Shown: positions 43,601 through 52,509 of the stretch, one piece after another
How the letters are laid out: every line of letters begins with the position of its first letter
Position numbering within the stretch: the first letter of the stretch is position 1
Source of the DNA: Arthrobacter cupressi
GTDB lineage: Bacteria; Actinomycetota; Actinomycetes; Actinomycetales; Micrococcaceae
Length of the DNA: 54,058 bases
NCBI RefSeq assembly: GCF_900099975.1
Contig: NZ_FNEI01000019.1
Location: forward strand, 1 to 54,058
Direction of reading: 5' to 3'
The notes under the pieces: model-generated
The model's database searches: none
What the model was told of the DNA's origin: nothing
Seen by the model: only the letters and a program-made list of their open reading frames with translations
Program-made: the position numbers and the translations under genes

Positions 43601-45176
43601 CCAGGAAGTTCCGACCCTGGTGACGCCGTCGGGCATCAGCGATCTGGACTTCGGCGATCCCGTTGACGCCATCAACCGGGTGGCCTCGAAGATCAAGGCG
43701 GAGAAGCTCGCCGATGTGATCGTCGTGGAAAACCACGACGGCGCCGGCGCGGGAACGCCCGAAGGCGCCACCCTGGAGCAGGAAGTCGCCGCCGGCGGCC
43801 CCTTCGCGAAGCTCGTCAAGGAAACCAGCCCGGACGTGGCCGCGATCTTCACCGGCCACACCCACAAGGAATACGCTTGGGACGCCCCCGTGTATGACGC
43901 CACCGGCCAGCCCACGGCGAAGACCCGTCCGATCGTCCAGACCGGCAACTATGGCGAGAACATCGGCCGCATCACCCTCACCGTGGACACCGCCAGCAAG
44001 GCCGTCACGGCGTACACGGCGGGCAACGTCAAGCGCATCACCACCGACCTCTCCGGCACGTACCCCCGGGTGGCGCAGGTGAAGACGATCGTGGACAAGG
44101 CCCTCGCCGAGGCCGCCGCCGTCGGGAACCAGCCGGTGGGCGCGGTCACCGCGGATATCACCACGGCGTTCACTCCGGATCCCGCGGGCGGCGCACCGAA
44201 GCGGGACGACCGTGCGAGCGAGTCCACCCTGGGCAACCTCGTGGCGGACTCGCTGGTGGACACGCTCAAGGCACCGGAACTGGGCGGGGCCGAGATCGGC
44301 GTCGTGAATCCAGGCGGCCTCCGCAACGAGCTGTACTACGCCCCGGACGGCACCATCACCTACGCCGAGGCCAACGCGGTGCTGCCGTTCGTCAACAACC
44401 TTTGGACCACCTCGCTGACCGGCGCGCAGTTCAAGACCCTCTTGGAACAGCAGTGGCAAACCAACCCGGACGGCACGGTTCCGAGCCGTCCGTACCTGCA
44501 GCTGGGCCTGTCCAGGAACGTGAACTACACATACGACGGCGCCCGCCCGGCCGGTGACCGGGTCACCTCCATCCGGGTGGCCGGCGAGCTGGTCGACCCG
44601 GCGAAGTCCTACCGGATCGGCACCTTCAGCTTCCTGGCCGCCGGCGGCGACAACTTCCGCATCTTCAAGGAAGGCGCCAACACCAAGGACAGCGGCTTGG
44701 TGGACCGGGACGCCTGGATCAAGTACCTCCAGAACCACAAACCGGTCTCACCAGACTTCGCCCGCCGCTCGGTGGCCGTCGTCAACAGCACCCCGGCCGA
44801 GGTCAAGGGCGGGGACGCGATGACGCTGGCGGTTTCCAGGCTGGACCTGACCTCCCTCGGCAGCCCGGTGAACAAGTCGCTCACCGCGGTGTTCACCGAC
44901 GCGAAAGGCGTGGCCACCCAGCTGGGGTCGGTTCCGGTGAGCGGAGGCGCCGCGGCGGTGGAACTGAAGGTACCCGCCTCGGCGGCGGCCGGAACGGGCA
45001 CGCTGGTGCTCACCGCCGTCGAGTCCGGGACCGTGGTGAAGACCGCCGTGCAGGTGGCCGCGCCGCTGCCGCCCAAATGCACGGCACCGGTCCCGCCCAC
45101 CCAGTGGTACGACTTCCTGGGCTGGATCCGGTACGCGATCGCGTGGGTCGAGTACCAGAAGTGCCTGAAGGGCTAG
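40683..45176 (+). CDS. secreted multidomain nuclease / 5'-nucleotidase (ExeM/NucH-UshA type)
   Basis: The 1497-residue protein begins with a Sec signal peptide (residues 1-33, ending PTAAA). A lamin-tail-like domain (about 38-160, VVINEAYLSGG and VELYNSGDTAVDLGGWSLQY) and an OB-like domain (about 230-340) follow. The endonuclease/exonuclease/phosphatase domain (about 500-830) has KIASFNVLNYF, SLEEIENSAQFG, LIGDFNAYAQEDP and FRASDHDPVLVG. A metallophosphatase (about 840-1130, GINDFHGRID, SAGDNIGAS, VGNHEFDGG, FTGHTHKEY) and a 5'-nucleotidase C-domain (VVNPGGLRNEL) come next. An Ig-like domain and an aromatic tail with two Cys end it. It should break down extracellular DNA to nucleosides and phosphate. 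There is no anchor motif such as LPXTG. Confidence 0.93.
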   Translation: MHSKHWKFLVGSALSAGLLAAPLTVPPTAAAEETSAPAVVINEAYLSGGSSGAAFRNKFVELYNSGDTAVDLGGWSLQYRSGTSTAAPSGITELSGSIPAKGHFLIKGASNSTASTAPALPTADVDGSGSFNPSGTAGTIVLAKQAAALALPAGSVTGNGTVADLLGYGTSNTFETAAAATPAGNTDVKSLNRSNGADSNNNSADLSLSATITPTASGTVTAPPVEPGAKTIAEIQGTGAASPLAGSTVTTRGKVTAVYATGGFNGYYVQTPGSGGDPDPAARTASDALFVYSPSTAASVHTGDYLELTGPVSEFANQTQLTVDAAGLKVLAEAAPEVKPSSFALPADDAARERYEGMLVAPQGAYTVTDNYALNQYGEIGLAAGTTPLVQPNAVAAYGTPENTALAAENAARGIKLDDGASTNFLKDATTKALPLPYLTTSDPVRVGSAAAFRTNVILGYGNNAWKFQPLSHLTPATAEAVQPVSFAASRPAGPAEVGGNLKIASFNVLNYFPTTGDQLTGCTYYTDRDGNPITVKDGCNARGAANAENFERQQAKIVAAITKAGADVVSLEEIENSAQFGKDRDDALAKLVGALNAKTPGVWDYVRSPANAPPLIDEDMIRTAFIYKKAVAEPLGESIIHNDTVAFASARKPLAQVFKPVGAEDDKKFIAIVNHFKSKGSAATPDDTDKGQGASNLARTKQAQSLLEFATTLQESKGTDKVFLIGDFNAYAQEDPIKVLTGAGYTDLEAGTGKHSYLFGGMVGSLDHILASPAAKATVTGTDIWNINSVESVALEYSRYNSNVGNYYVADEFRASDHDPVLVGLNLPVTETPDSVDLQFLGINDFHGRIDANTVLFASTIEKLRAEANGSTAFISAGDNIGASLFASAIAKDQPTIDVLNALELRASAVGNHEFDGGWADLRDRVIAGGANAKFPMLGANVYQKGTTTPVLPEYTVLDMNGIKVAVIGTVTQEVPTLVTPSGISDLDFGDPVDAINRVASKIKAEKLADVIVVENHDGAGAGTPEGATLEQEVAAGGPFAKLVKETSPDVAAIFTGHTHKEYAWDAPVYDATGQPTAKTRPIVQTGNYGENIGRITLTVDTASKAVTAYTAGNVKRITTDLSGTYPRVAQVKTIVDKALAEAAAVGNQPVGAVTADITTAFTPDPAGGAPKRDDRASESTLGNLVADSLVDTLKAPELGGAEIGVVNPGGLRNELYYAPDGTITYAEANAVLPFVNNLWTTSLTGAQFKTLLEQQWQTNPDGTVPSRPYLQLGLSRNVNYTYDGARPAGDRVTSIRVAGELVDPAKSYRIGTFSFLAAGGDNFRIFKEGANTKDSGLVDRDAWIKYLQNHKPVSPDFARRSVAVVNSTPAEVKGGDAMTLAVSRLDLTSLGSPVNKSLTAVFTDAKGVATQLGSVPVSGGAAAVELKVPASAAAGTGTLVLTAVESGTVVKTAVQVAAPLPPKCTAPVPPTQWYDFLGWIRYAIAWVEYQKCLKG

Positions 45177-47116
45177 AGCCCCAGCACGGCCCGGGCGATT
45201 TCGTCCGCGTCGCGCAGGGTCCGTTGCCCGCTGCGGTAGGCCTGGCCGTCGGCGGGCACGGCTTCGGCCGCGATGGCTGTCCCCCACTGGTTGGCGGAGA
45301 GTTGCAGGCCAAGCACGTACATGCCGGCGGTCACCGAGCCGTTGGCGCCCACGGCGCGGTACGGGTGCGGCTCGACGTCCAGGCCCGTGGCCTGCACGGG
45401 GGTGCCTTCGGTGCCCAGCATGACCTTGGGCCGCACCAGCCCGTCGGCCAGCAGTTGCCGCATGAGCGGGGACGCGGTGGTGCCCACCCGATTCGCCGGG
45501 GCCAGGGCTTCCACCATGGTCTTCGCCGTGGCCGGCTCGCCCCCTACCCAGGGGGATGAGGCGGTGAAGAGCTGCTGCGCGCGGTCCACGCCGAAGCGCG
45601 GGTCGGGTCCGGTGAAGCTGACGACGCCGGCCCGCGCCAGGGCGGCCAGCTGCTCCGCCCGCAATGCCGGGGGTCCGCTGGCCAGGCCTTCGACGAACGA
45701 CTCGAACCAGCCACGGAGTTCGCCCAGCCAGGACTCATCGGTGATACCGCCGTCGGCCACCACGCTTTTCAGCACGGCCCGGCCGGTGTGCAGCGCACCG
45801 ATCGCCATCTTCATCGGGTCCGTCTCGCCGAGGGCGGAGCGCCGGGCGTCGTCGTCGAGGTAGTCCACGACGGCGGCGTCCAGTTCCCGCCGCCCGGCGA
45901 AGGACCGGCCGGCGAGGGGGGCGGCGAGGCCCGGCAGGTCCAGGCGGCGCGAGGCGGCCACATGTTTGGCCACCAGCTCATCGACGCGTTTTTCCCAGCT
46001 GCCGGCGGCGTGTGCGTGCGGTTGCAGGGCATCCTCCAACGCGGCCAGGAACTCCCCGGTGTCGCTGATGGCGGCGGGCTGGGCCGCGGCAAGCGTGGAG
46101 TAGTAGGCCCACAGGGTGTCCCGGTGCAGCAGCGGCCACAGGTCGTGGTCGAAGCCCGGCTGGATCCCGGCCGCGGCGAAGCGAGCCATCGCTTTCTCGT
46201 TGAGGTAGCGCAGCCGGATGGATTTCGGATAGTAACCGTCCAGGCCGGCCTTGGCCCGGTAGGGGGTGCCGCGGCGGGAGGCGGCGATGATCTTCGGTTC
46301 CCGGCCGGAAGGCACGTACCTCAGCGTGCCCGGACCTCCGTCCGACGGTTCGAACCGTCCGCCGCGGCCCACGCTCAGCTGCACCATGACGTCGAAGAAG
46401 TTCAGCCCCATGCCGCGGACCAGCACCGGTTCACGGTCCGGCACCCGGGACCAGTCGACGTCGGCCGGTGCCGCCGGGGGCAGGTACAGCAGTCCCAGCC
46501 CGGCTGCTGCGCCGGCGAAGGCACGCTGTTCAGCGTTCAGCTGCGCTTCCAGGTGCCCGAGCGCAAGGACCACGGAATCGGCCGCAAGGTGCGCGCCGGA
46601 GCCGAGTTCGACGTCGAACCTGGACGCGCCGTCCAGGTCCCGGCGCACCGACACGGCGGCGTCACGGTGGAAGGTGACCTCGACGCCGTCGGGGGTGCGT
46701 TCCAGCAGGGCGTCCAGCGTCTCGCTGAGGTACCGCCCGTAGATGGCGCGGCTGGGAAAGTCACCGGTTCCCAGCGCCGCGAGTTCGTCCTGTTCCTCCC
46801 CGCTGAGGCCCTGGCCATGCTCCCGGCGGCGTGCCCGCCACTGCTCGAACGTGCCGCCGGCCAGCGGGGCGGCGAGCGCCGGGTCCTCCGGGATGAGTGT
46901 GGGATAGAACGACTGGGTGTTCATCAGGTACAGGCGCGACTGCCCGGGCTGCCAGACCCGGCCGGGACCTGCCGGGTACGGATCCACAACATCCACCTGC
47001 AGGGTGTGCCCGGCAGGCGCCGACGCCGCCCAGTTCGCGAACAACCGCTCCAGGACACTGGTGCCGCGCGGTCCCGCACCGATCAGTGCCACCCTGGTTT
47101 TCTGCGATTTGTCCAC
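45173..47116 (-). CDS. FAD/NAD(P)-binding protein (NAD_binding_9 family)
   Basis: The 647-residue protein begins with a Rossmann motif, VALIGAGPRGTSVLERLFANW, followed by VDVVDPYPAGPGRVWQPGQSRLYLMNT, matching the large FAD-NAD(P)-binding family annotated in actinobacteria. A second nucleotide-contact region is SVVLALGHLEA. Biochemical function is not known; homologues appear near amino-acid or siderophore genes, but there is no such context here beyond the iron uptake genes 2.3 kb away. The start is GTG 47116 with TAAGCT 6 nt upstream. Its TAG stop shares the CTAG palindrome with the stop of the convergent nuclease gene. Confidence 0.85.
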   Translation of the reverse strand: MDKSQKTRVALIGAGPRGTSVLERLFANWAASAPAGHTLQVDVVDPYPAGPGRVWQPGQSRLYLMNTQSFYPTLIPEDPALAAPLAGGTFEQWRARRREHGQGLSGEEQDELAALGTGDFPSRAIYGRYLSETLDALLERTPDGVEVTFHRDAAVSVRRDLDGASRFDVELGSGAHLAADSVVLALGHLEAQLNAEQRAFAGAAAGLGLLYLPPAAPADVDWSRVPDREPVLVRGMGLNFFDVMVQLSVGRGGRFEPSDGGPGTLRYVPSGREPKIIAASRRGTPYRAKAGLDGYYPKSIRLRYLNEKAMARFAAAGIQPGFDHDLWPLLHRDTLWAYYSTLAAAQPAAISDTGEFLAALEDALQPHAHAAGSWEKRVDELVAKHVAASRRLDLPGLAAPLAGRSFAGRRELDAAVVDYLDDDARRSALGETDPMKMAIGALHTGRAVLKSVVADGGITDESWLGELRGWFESFVEGLASGPPALRAEQLAALARAGVVSFTGPDPRFGVDRAQQLFTASSPWVGGEPATAKTMVEALAPANRVGTTASPLMRQLLADGLVRPKVMLGTEGTPVQATGLDVEPHPYRAVGANGSVTAGMYVLGLQLSANQWGTAIAAEAVPADGQAYRSGQRTLRDADEIARAVLGL

Positions 47117-47128
47117 CGCCCAAGCTTA
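47117..47128 (-). promoter_or_regulatory. leaderless promoter of the FAD/NAD(P)-binding gene
   Basis: TAAGCT (47128-47123, minus strand) ends 6 nt before GTG 47116. Confidence 0.55.
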
Positions 47129-47166
47129 CTTTCACCATGACTTGCTTCCTTGCCGGACGGGCCACC

Positions 47167-47178
47167 TAGGATGGGGCG
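47167..47178 (+). promoter_or_regulatory. leaderless promoter of the prolyl oligopeptidase gene
   Basis: TAGGAT (47167-47172) ends 6 nt before ATG 47179. GGATGGGG could also act as a weak ribosome site. Confidence 0.5.
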
Positions 47179-49452
47179 ATGACCACCACAGCAGCTGAGC
47201 AAAGCCCTGCAGGCGACCCCGGAAAGACCACGGCTCCGGAACCCGTCGACGAGAACATCTGGCTTGAGGACATCCACGGCGAAGAGCAGCTGGCCTGGGT
47301 CCGGGAGCAGAACGCCCGCACCGAAGAATTGCTCGACGACGAGGACTTCGCCGGGTTGGAAGCCGGGATCCTGGAAGTCCTTGACTCCACGGACCGGATT
47401 GCCATGGTGACCAAGCGCGGCAGTCACTACTACAACTTCTGGCGCGACAAGCAGAACCCCAAGGGCCTCTGGCGGCGCACCAGCTGGGAAAGCTATCTAC
47501 GCGATGACCCCGAGTGGGACGTGTTGCTTGACATTGACGCGCTGGCGGCAGCGGAAGACGAAGAGTGGGTTTTCCACGGGGCCTCGTTCCTGCGCCCCGC
47601 CGAGGGACAGCCGTACCGGCTTGCCATGGTGTCGCTCTCGCCCGACGGCGGCGACGCCAACCGCTACCGCGAGTTCGACATCGAACAGCGCCGCTTCGTG
47701 GACCCGGCCGAGGGCGGCTTCGACCTGCCGGTGGCCAAGGGCAACGTCAGTTGGCTGGACGCGGACACCCTGCTGGTCGCCAGCACCGCCGAAGGGCTGC
47801 CGAAGACCACTTCCTCCTACGCCCGCACCGGCGTCAGGCTCTCCCGCGGCCAGCGCCTGGCGCAGGCCGAACGCCTCTTCGAGATCGCGGAAGAGCACAT
47901 GATGGCGCTCGTGGCGCACGACTCCACGCCCGGTTTCGAGCGCACCTTCGCGGTGGACTGGATCGACTTCTTCAACCAGCGCACCTACCTGCGGCGCGAC
48001 GGCGCGTGGCTGGAAATCGAGGTTCCCACCGACGTCAACATCAGCACCCACCGCCAGTGGCTGCTGTTCCGTCCGCGCCAGGACTGGGCCGTTGCCGGGG
48101 CCACTGTGGACGGCGGGGAGACTGCCGATACCGTGTTCCCGGCCGGTTGCCTCCTCGCCGCGGACCTGGAGGACTACCTGGGCGGTGCCCGGAGTTTCAC
48201 CGTGTTGTTCACCCCGGACGAGCGCACCTCCCTGCAGTCCTGGAGCTGGACCCGGGACTTCCTGGTGCTGAACCTGCTCAGCGACGTCTCCTCGCAGATC
48301 CTGGTGCTCGACCCCGCGCGGCCCACCGCCGCGGGCGACGCCGGCGAGGGGGCCGGCTCGGCCCCCGGCGGCTGGGCCGTGGCGCCGCTGGATGCCTGCC
48401 CGCCGCTGCACGACGTCAACGCCTACGCGGTGGATGACGAGGACGAAAGCGAAGACGCCGGCAACGACTTCTGGCTTGTCGCCACCGGGTTCACCACCCC
48501 GACGACCCTGATGCGCGGCACCCTCACGGCGGCGGGAAGCACCGCCGAGGGAAGCACCGCTGAGGCGGGTACCGCCGTCGTGAGCACGCACGCCGTCGTG
48601 AAGTCCTCGCCGTCGTTCTTCAACGACGCCGACTACGAGGTGCAGCAGCATTTCGCGGTGTCAGCGGACGGCACCAAGGTGCCGTACTTCCAGATCGCGT
48701 CCAAGGACCTGGTGCTCGACGGCGGCAACCCCACCCAGCTGTCCGGGTACGGCGGCTTCGAGGTTTCCCGCACCCCTGCCTACAGCGGTGCGATCGGCCG
48801 GTCCTGGCTGGAGCGGCGCACGGCAGCGGCCTCCGGCACGGCCCGCGGCGGCGTGTACGTGGTGGCCAACATCCGCGGCGGCGGCGAGTATGGCCCGGCG
48901 TGGCACCGGGCAGCCCTGCAGGAGAAGCGGCACCGGGCCTACGAGGACTTCGCGGCCGTGGCGCAGGACCTGATTTCCCGCGGCGTGACCAGCCGGGAAC
49001 GGCTGGGCTGCGTGGGCGGCTCCAACGGCGGGCTGCTGGTGGGCAACATGCTGACCCGGTACCCGGAGCTGTTCGCCGCGGTGTCCTGCGGAGTGCCGCT
49101 GCTGGACATGCGGCGCTATACCAAACTCTCCGCCGGATACTCCTGGATCGCCGAATACGGCGACCCCGACGTTCCGGAGCAGTGGGAATTCATCAGGACC
49201 TTCTCCCCGTACCACCTGCTGCACGACGGCGTCGAGTACCCCGAGACGTTCATCTGGACCTCCACCTCGGACGACCGGGTGGGCCCGGTCCAGGCGCGCA
49301 AAATGGCCGCGAGGATGCAGGCCATGGGCATCCCGAATGTCTGGTTCCACGAAACCCTGGAGGGCGGGCATGCCGGCGCCTCGGACAACAGGCAGGCCGC
49401 GGCGCTGCAGGCCCGCAGCCAGCAGTTCCTGTGGCGCGCCCTTGCGGACTAG
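47179..49452 (+). CDS. prolyl oligopeptidase family serine peptidase (S9A)
   Basis: The 757-residue cytoplasmic enzyme cleaves short peptides after proline. The N-terminal beta-propeller runs to about residue 480. Its catalytic alpha/beta-hydrolase domain has VYVVANIRGGGEYGPAWHRAAL, nucleophile S615 in GCVGGSNGGLLVGN, the Asp in TSTSDDRVGP and the His in LEGGHAG. There is no signal peptide. Two low-complexity inserts (around residues 380-395 and 450-465) lie in the propeller. It ends 3 bp before the convergent ABC gene without room for a terminator. Confidence 0.95.
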   Translation: MTTTAAEQSPAGDPGKTTAPEPVDENIWLEDIHGEEQLAWVREQNARTEELLDDEDFAGLEAGILEVLDSTDRIAMVTKRGSHYYNFWRDKQNPKGLWRRTSWESYLRDDPEWDVLLDIDALAAAEDEEWVFHGASFLRPAEGQPYRLAMVSLSPDGGDANRYREFDIEQRRFVDPAEGGFDLPVAKGNVSWLDADTLLVASTAEGLPKTTSSYARTGVRLSRGQRLAQAERLFEIAEEHMMALVAHDSTPGFERTFAVDWIDFFNQRTYLRRDGAWLEIEVPTDVNISTHRQWLLFRPRQDWAVAGATVDGGETADTVFPAGCLLAADLEDYLGGARSFTVLFTPDERTSLQSWSWTRDFLVLNLLSDVSSQILVLDPARPTAAGDAGEGAGSAPGGWAVAPLDACPPLHDVNAYAVDDEDESEDAGNDFWLVATGFTTPTTLMRGTLTAAGSTAEGSTAEAGTAVVSTHAVVKSSPSFFNDADYEVQQHFAVSADGTKVPYFQIASKDLVLDGGNPTQLSGYGGFEVSRTPAYSGAIGRSWLERRTAAASGTARGGVYVVANIRGGGEYGPAWHRAALQEKRHRAYEDFAAVAQDLISRGVTSRERLGCVGGSNGGLLVGNMLTRYPELFAAVSCGVPLLDMRRYTKLSAGYSWIAEYGDPDVPEQWEFIRTFSPYHLLHDGVEYPETFIWTSTSDDRVGPVQARKMAARMQAMGIPNVWFHETLEGGHAGASDNRQAAALQARSQQFLWRALAD

Positions 49453-49455
49453 GGT

Positions 49456-50313
49456 TCAGGCCGGGAGTTCGAACGACGCCGGGAGTTCGGAAGCTGCCGA
49501 AAGCCCGGGTCCGGCCGGGACGGCCGTCTCGCTCCCGAGCGGGATCACATGGGGGCGGCCTTCCGACGGCTCCGGAACCACGTGCGCGCGCAGTCCGAAA
49601 ATGGACCACAGCAGCTCGGCGGTCACCACCTCTGCCGGGGTGCCCTGCGCTTCTATCAGGCCATCCTTCATGGCGACGATACGGTCCGAATAGCGCGCGG
49701 CCAAAGAGATGTCGTGCAGGACCATCACCACGGTCCGTCCCAGCTCGCGGTTCAGTCGCCGCACCAGTTCCAGGACCTCCACCTGGTGTGCCAGGTCCAG
49801 GTAGGTGGTGGGTTCGTCCAGCAACAGGATGTCGCTCTCCTGGGCGAGAGCCATGGAGATCCAGGCACGCTGCCGCTGCCCGCCGGAGAGGTCGTCGAGG
49901 ACGGTATGGGCCAAGGCAGAGACATCGGTGGCTTCGAGGGCCGCGGCAACAGCCGCCTCGTCCCCTGCCGAAAATTGCTGGTACCACTTTTGCCGGGGGT
50001 GCCGCCCGCGGGTGACCAGCTCGGAAACCGTCAGGCCCGCGGGGGCGATCGGCGTTTGCGGAAGCACGGCGATGCGCTGGGCGATGGCCCTCTGGGAGAA
50101 GGACCGGAGGTCCTTCCCGTCCAGGAGGACCCTGCCGTCGCCTGGCTTCAGCAAACGCGAAAGTCCCTTGAGCAGGGTGGACTTTCCGCAACCGTTGGGG
50201 CCGATGATCGTTGTGACGCTCCCGCGTTCCAAGGAAAGATCCAGGCCACGGACGACAATTCGCTCCTCGAAGCCAAGGCTCAAACGCTCCGCAGACAAAA
50301 CAGGGTGATTCAC
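49456..50313 (-). CDS. ferric-siderophore ABC transporter, ATP-binding protein
   Basis: The 285-residue protein is an FepC/FhuC-type ATPase. It has Walker A IIGPNGCGKSTLL, the Q-loop in AVLPQTP, signature LSGGQRQRAWISMAL, Walker B ILLLDEPTTYLD and the switch His in VMVLHDISLAARYSD. It powers import of iron-siderophore complexes with the two permeases encoded upstream. GTG 50313 follows AGAGGAGG and overlaps the permease stop (GTGA). The long open frame to 50493 is not supported. A Pro/Ala/Glu-rich tail of about 25 residues extends the usual length. Confidence 0.95.
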   Translation of the reverse strand: MNHPVLSAERLSLGFEERIVVRGLDLSLERGSVTTIIGPNGCGKSTLLKGLSRLLKPGDGRVLLDGKDLRSFSQRAIAQRIAVLPQTPIAPAGLTVSELVTRGRHPRQKWYQQFSAGDEAAVAAALEATDVSALAHTVLDDLSGGQRQRAWISMALAQESDILLLDEPTTYLDLAHQVEVLELVRRLNRELGRTVVMVLHDISLAARYSDRIVAMKDGLIEAQGTPAEVVTAELLWSIFGLRAHVVPEPSEGRPHVIPLGSETAVPAGPGLSAASELPASFELPA

Positions 50314-51395
50314 GAAGTCCTCCTCTGGGCCCGGAACACGAGTGCGATCAAGACCGGCGCCCCAAGAACGGTTGTCAGCACACCCACGGGCAGGGCCTGT
50401 GGCAGGAGGAATCCTGCCACCAGATCCGCCAGGACCACGAAAGCGGCTCCCAGCAGCGCCGTGGCAGCCATGGGCGGCACCACGGTCCCGCACAACTGGC
50501 GCGCCGCAAGTGGACAGACCATGGCCACAAACGCGACCGGACCCGCCATCACGGTGCCCGCCGCGGCCAGCAGGACGGCCAGCAACAGCAACAGCGGGCG
50601 GCTCTGCCGCAGCGGGAGGCCCAGACCACGGGCGGTGTTGTCATCGAAAGCGCCCAGGAGAAGCCACCGGCCCGCGGCAGCGCTGACCAGCAGCAGAGGC
50701 AAGGCCACCTGGACCATGGGACCGACGGCGGCCCAGTCCCGCCCGTTCAGGGAACCTGTCATCCAGGTCAATGCCTGTGAGGCGTTGGTGACGTCGCCCA
50801 AGGTCAGCATCCAGGTCACCAAGCTAGTTGCCAGAGCGGTGGCCCCCAGGCCCACCAGGACCATGCGGTTGCTGTCCAGCACGTCCTGCCCGCGCCGCAT
50901 CGCCAGCAGGAAGACGCCCCCGCCGAACAGGATGGCACCGGCACCGGCCGCCAACGGCAAGCCAACGGCTGCGGCCGCCCCGCTCAGGCCTCCGTGTCCG
51001 CCGCCGGCCAGGACCAGGACGGCCACGGCACCCAACGACGCACCCGCCGTGACGCCGAGGATTTCCGGAGTCGCCAGCGGGTTGCGGGCAACGTTTTGCG
51101 TGAGCGCACCGGAGACCGCCAGGCAGGCTCCGGCAAGGGCACCCGCAACGGTTCGCGGCAGTCGGAACTCCTGGATCTGGAGGATCAGCCGAGGCGGGGT
51201 ACCGGGCGGATCAGCCAGGCCCATCATGACCTCGTCCAGTCCGAGCGGCCTGCCGGCGAGCATCAGGTGGGCCACCACGGCGAGAAGCAGGAGCAACAGG
51301 GCTGCGCAGCCCACCCACAGTGCACGCGGATATACGACGACGGACATCCCGGACAACCGCGCCACCCTGGCATTGCGAAGAAGACTGGAACTCAC
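50310..51395 (-). CDS. ferric-siderophore ABC transporter permease (FecCD family), second
   Basis: The 361-residue FecCD-type permease has about nine hydrophobic segments and family motifs RLPRTVAGALAGACLAVSGALTQNVARNPLATPEILGVTAGASLGA and GPVAFVAMVCPLAARQL. The start is GTG 51395, overlapping the first permease stop (GTGA), giving an N-terminus of VSSSLLRNARVARLSG before the first membrane helix; ATG 51348 (MSVVVYPRALW) is an alternative. It forms the channel with the permease encoded just upstream. Confidence 0.94.
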   Translation of the reverse strand: MSSSLLRNARVARLSGMSVVVYPRALWVGCAALLLLLLAVVAHLMLAGRPLGLDEVMMGLADPPGTPPRLILQIQEFRLPRTVAGALAGACLAVSGALTQNVARNPLATPEILGVTAGASLGAVAVLVLAGGGHGGLSGAAAAVGLPLAAGAGAILFGGGVFLLAMRRGQDVLDSNRMVLVGLGATALATSLVTWMLTLGDVTNASQALTWMTGSLNGRDWAAVGPMVQVALPLLLVSAAAGRWLLLGAFDDNTARGLGLPLRQSRPLLLLLAVLLAAAGTVMAGPVAFVAMVCPLAARQLCGTVVPPMAATALLGAAFVVLADLVAGFLLPQALPVGVLTTVLGAPVLIALVFRAQRRTS

Positions 51396-52435
51396 AAGGA
51401 CACCAGCTTCCTGCGGCGTGCCAGGTAGATGAAGAACGGCGCCCCCATGACAGCCAGGAGGACACCCACGGGGAGCTCGCCGGGACGGGCAACCACGCGA
51501 CCCGCTGTGTCGGCCAGCAACAAGACGGCCGCGCCCAGCACCGCGCTGCTGGGCAGCTGCCAGCGATAGTCCAGCCCCACCAGCCACCTGGCCAGGTGCG
51601 GGACCAGCAATCCGGCGAAAGCAATCGGCCCGGCGAGGGTGACGGCGACGGCGGCCAGCACGGCGATCGCCGCGATCCCCACGGTGCGGGAGCGGCGGAG
51701 GTCCACGCCCAGCGAGGCGGCGGTCTCCTCCCCCAGGGCCAGGGCGTTGAGGGAAGGGACGTTCACGGCGGCGAGCAGCAGGCCGGCGAGCAGGAACGGC
51801 AGCATTGCCGGCACCATTCCGCCGCGGACCGCGATCGAGCCGAGCTGCCAGAATCGGAGAGTGTCCAGGGCCGAATCGTTGCTGAGGACGATCATGGATA
51901 CCAGCCCGCCGGCCAGGGCCGTCACGGCCGCACCTGCCAGGACCAGGGTGACGGTGGTGACTCCGTGGCGGCTGGCCGAACCGACGGCGAACACCAAGGC
52001 GCAGGCGAGCAACGCACCGATGAAGGCCAGCACGGCCTGGGCCGGAGCCGCCTGCAACGCGGCGCCACCCACGAGCGCGCCGCTTACCACGGCGAGCGCC
52101 GCGCCCGCATAGATTCCCAGGAGCCCTGGGTCCGCGATGGGGTTCCTGGTGTGGGCCTGGGTCAGGCAACCTGCGATGCCCAGGCATGCGCCCACAACGA
52201 GCCCATTCACGGTGCGCGGCCACCGCAGTTCCCGGATAGCCACGTCGGCCACGGAACCGTTCGGCGTCATGACGGCGTGCCATACGTCCGACAAGCTGGA
52301 CTCCAGGCCGCCGATCAGGACGCTGGCGAGCAGGGCCAGGGCGAGAAGAGCTCCTGCGAGCAGTAATCCCCGGGCGGGAACGCGCCGTCGCCGGTCCTCG
52401 CGGAGGGGCGCGCGAGGATGCGCAACAGTGGCCAC
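51392..52435 (-). CDS. ferric-siderophore ABC transporter permease (FecCD family), first
   Basis: The 347-residue permease has a basic cytoplasmic start (REDRRRRVPARG), about nine membrane segments and FecCD signatures RWPRTVNGLVVGACLGIAGCLTQAHTRNPIADPGLLGIYAGAALAV and GPIAFAGLLVPHLARWLVG. GTG 52435 follows AAAGGG by 6 nt. It is the first gene of a three-gene operon (two permeases and the ATPase), each overlapping the next by 4 nt. It is divergent from the substrate-binding lipoprotein across the iron box. Confidence 0.95.
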   Translation of the reverse strand: MATVAHPRAPLREDRRRRVPARGLLLAGALLALALLASVLIGGLESSLSDVWHAVMTPNGSVADVAIRELRWPRTVNGLVVGACLGIAGCLTQAHTRNPIADPGLLGIYAGAALAVVSGALVGGAALQAAPAQAVLAFIGALLACALVFAVGSASRHGVTTVTLVLAGAAVTALAGGLVSMIVLSNDSALDTLRFWQLGSIAVRGGMVPAMLPFLLAGLLLAAVNVPSLNALALGEETAASLGVDLRRSRTVGIAAIAVLAAVAVTLAGPIAFAGLLVPHLARWLVGLDYRWQLPSSAVLGAAVLLLADTAGRVVARPGELPVGVLLAVMGAPFFIYLARRRKLVSL

Positions 52436-52509
52436 CGGGAACCCTTTCGAAAAATACGCAAGGAAAATTGCACGTAATTATTCCGCGCCGCTACAGTCTA
52501 GCAAGACGC

